Source: Zygnema cylindricum (lineage: Eukaryota; Streptophyta; Zygnematophyceae; Zygnematales; Zygnemataceae). From it: a DNA stretch of 15,734 bases. Position numbers and translations under genes: made by a program. Below the pieces are notes generated by a model. That model made no database searches. It was given only the letters and a program-made list of their open reading frames with translations, and was not told the origin of the DNA. This document shows, piece by piece, positions 15,525 through 15,734 of the stretch; positions within the stretch are counted from its first letter, which is position 1, and every line of letters starts with the position of its first letter. The DNA is taken from assembly GCA_037447655.1 (NCBI GenBank), contig JBBHKE010001200.1, positions 165,712-181,445 on the forward strand, in the 5' to 3' direction.

Positions 15525-15734
15525 AAAGGTGAAGTAGGCAAGATTGTAGAATCAGGTGCCTCCATGCACATGTGTAAGGATAAGCACATGTTCACTAAGA
15601 TAAGAAAGATTCCTACCGTAGAGATAGAGTACGGGGATGGTAGGATAATTACTACTGCTCTTGTAGGATCGGTAGATCTGAAAGTGTTAGTAGAAGGAAA
15701 GACATCCATAGTTACATTCTCCGATGTATTGTTT
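15525..15734 (+). pseudogene. Unit 2 protease, partial, active-site Asp changed
   Basis: The frame resumes after the TAG at 15522 with K-I-V-E-S-G-A-S-M-H-M-C. The catalytic Asp of D-S-G-A is Glu, and W-I-V is K-I-V. I-P-T-V-E-I-E-Y-G-D-G-R and F-S-D-V-L-F follow, and the window then ends. Integrase, RT and the terminal LTR of this unit are expected to the right. Confidence 0.88.

Larger units (their letters stand above)
7965..15734 (+). mobile_element. Tandem copia array: LTR1, unit 1, LTR2, unit 2 (cut by window end)
   Basis: Two internal regions in the same orientation are separated by one shared LTR: LTR1 7965-9020, unit 1 to 13356, LTR2 13357-14412, then gag of unit 2 directly after LTR2. 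Normally host DNA would follow LTR2. Unit 1 and unit 2 gag are similar but not identical and carry different lesions, so this is not an assembly duplicate of one copy. Such LTR-int-LTR-int arrays are usually explained by unequal recombination between LTRs of two copies. The whole array appears inserted in element B. Confidence 0.88.

Noticed and set aside
1-15734. CRISPR array, bacterial operon, DNA transposon or retrovirus with an envelope gene
   Set aside because: There are no regularly spaced repeats, no ribosome-binding sites with compact genes, no transposase, and no envelope-like frame between RNase H and the LTR; the polypurine tract follows the pol stop directly.

Overview
This window is eukaryotic repeat DNA, almost entirely Ty1/copia-type LTR retrotransposons in various states of decay. 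I recognise no intact host gene, and no bacterial operon, rRNA, CRISPR array or functional tRNA. The organism cannot be named from the sequence. ACGT-core G-boxes, TTGACC W-boxes and GTAC arrays in the LTRs would fit a green-lineage host, but that is only a hint.

Layout. Bases 1-1789 hold no recognised gene. They contain one long minus-strand reading frame of unknown identity (1535 down to 768), interrupted by two TAG codons. Bases 1790-2785 are a degraded minus-strand LTR ('LTR A'), probably a solo LTR. Bases 2786-3674 hold nothing I recognise. Bases 3675-7964 are the 3' part of a minus-strand copia element ('element B'): LTR 3675-4751, polypurine tract, then RNase H, RT, integrase and part of protease. 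It stops abruptly inside protease at 7964. From 7965 to the window end runs a plus-strand tandem array of a related family: LTR1 (7965-9020), internal unit 1 (9001-13356), LTR2 (13357-14412), internal unit 2 (14393 to the window end, in protease). The array looks inserted into element B, and its two units share the middle LTR.

How the parts work together. Each element would be transcribed from its LTR and translated as one gag-protease-integrase-RT-RNase H polyprotein. Reverse transcription would be primed on a site matching the anticodon arm of initiator tRNA-Met (9022-9033), as in Drosophila copia, not on the tRNA 3' end. Every coding copy carries stops or frameshifts, so none looks autonomous.

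Most unusual observations. (1) The four LTRs, in different families and orientations, keep a promoter layout with nearly invariant spacing: ACGT box, about 100 bp, GTACATAAAGTAC within a five-GTAC array, about 141 bp, TATA-like box. (2) The R-U5 leader folds into up to five successive small hairpins kept by compensatory changes. (3) The likely gag start codon lies inside the LTR, in the loop of the last hairpin. (4) The LTR sense strand also holds a segment complementary to the initiator tRNA T arm. Together these suggest an RNA-level control module for translation, priming or packaging in this copia lineage that I do not recognise as described.
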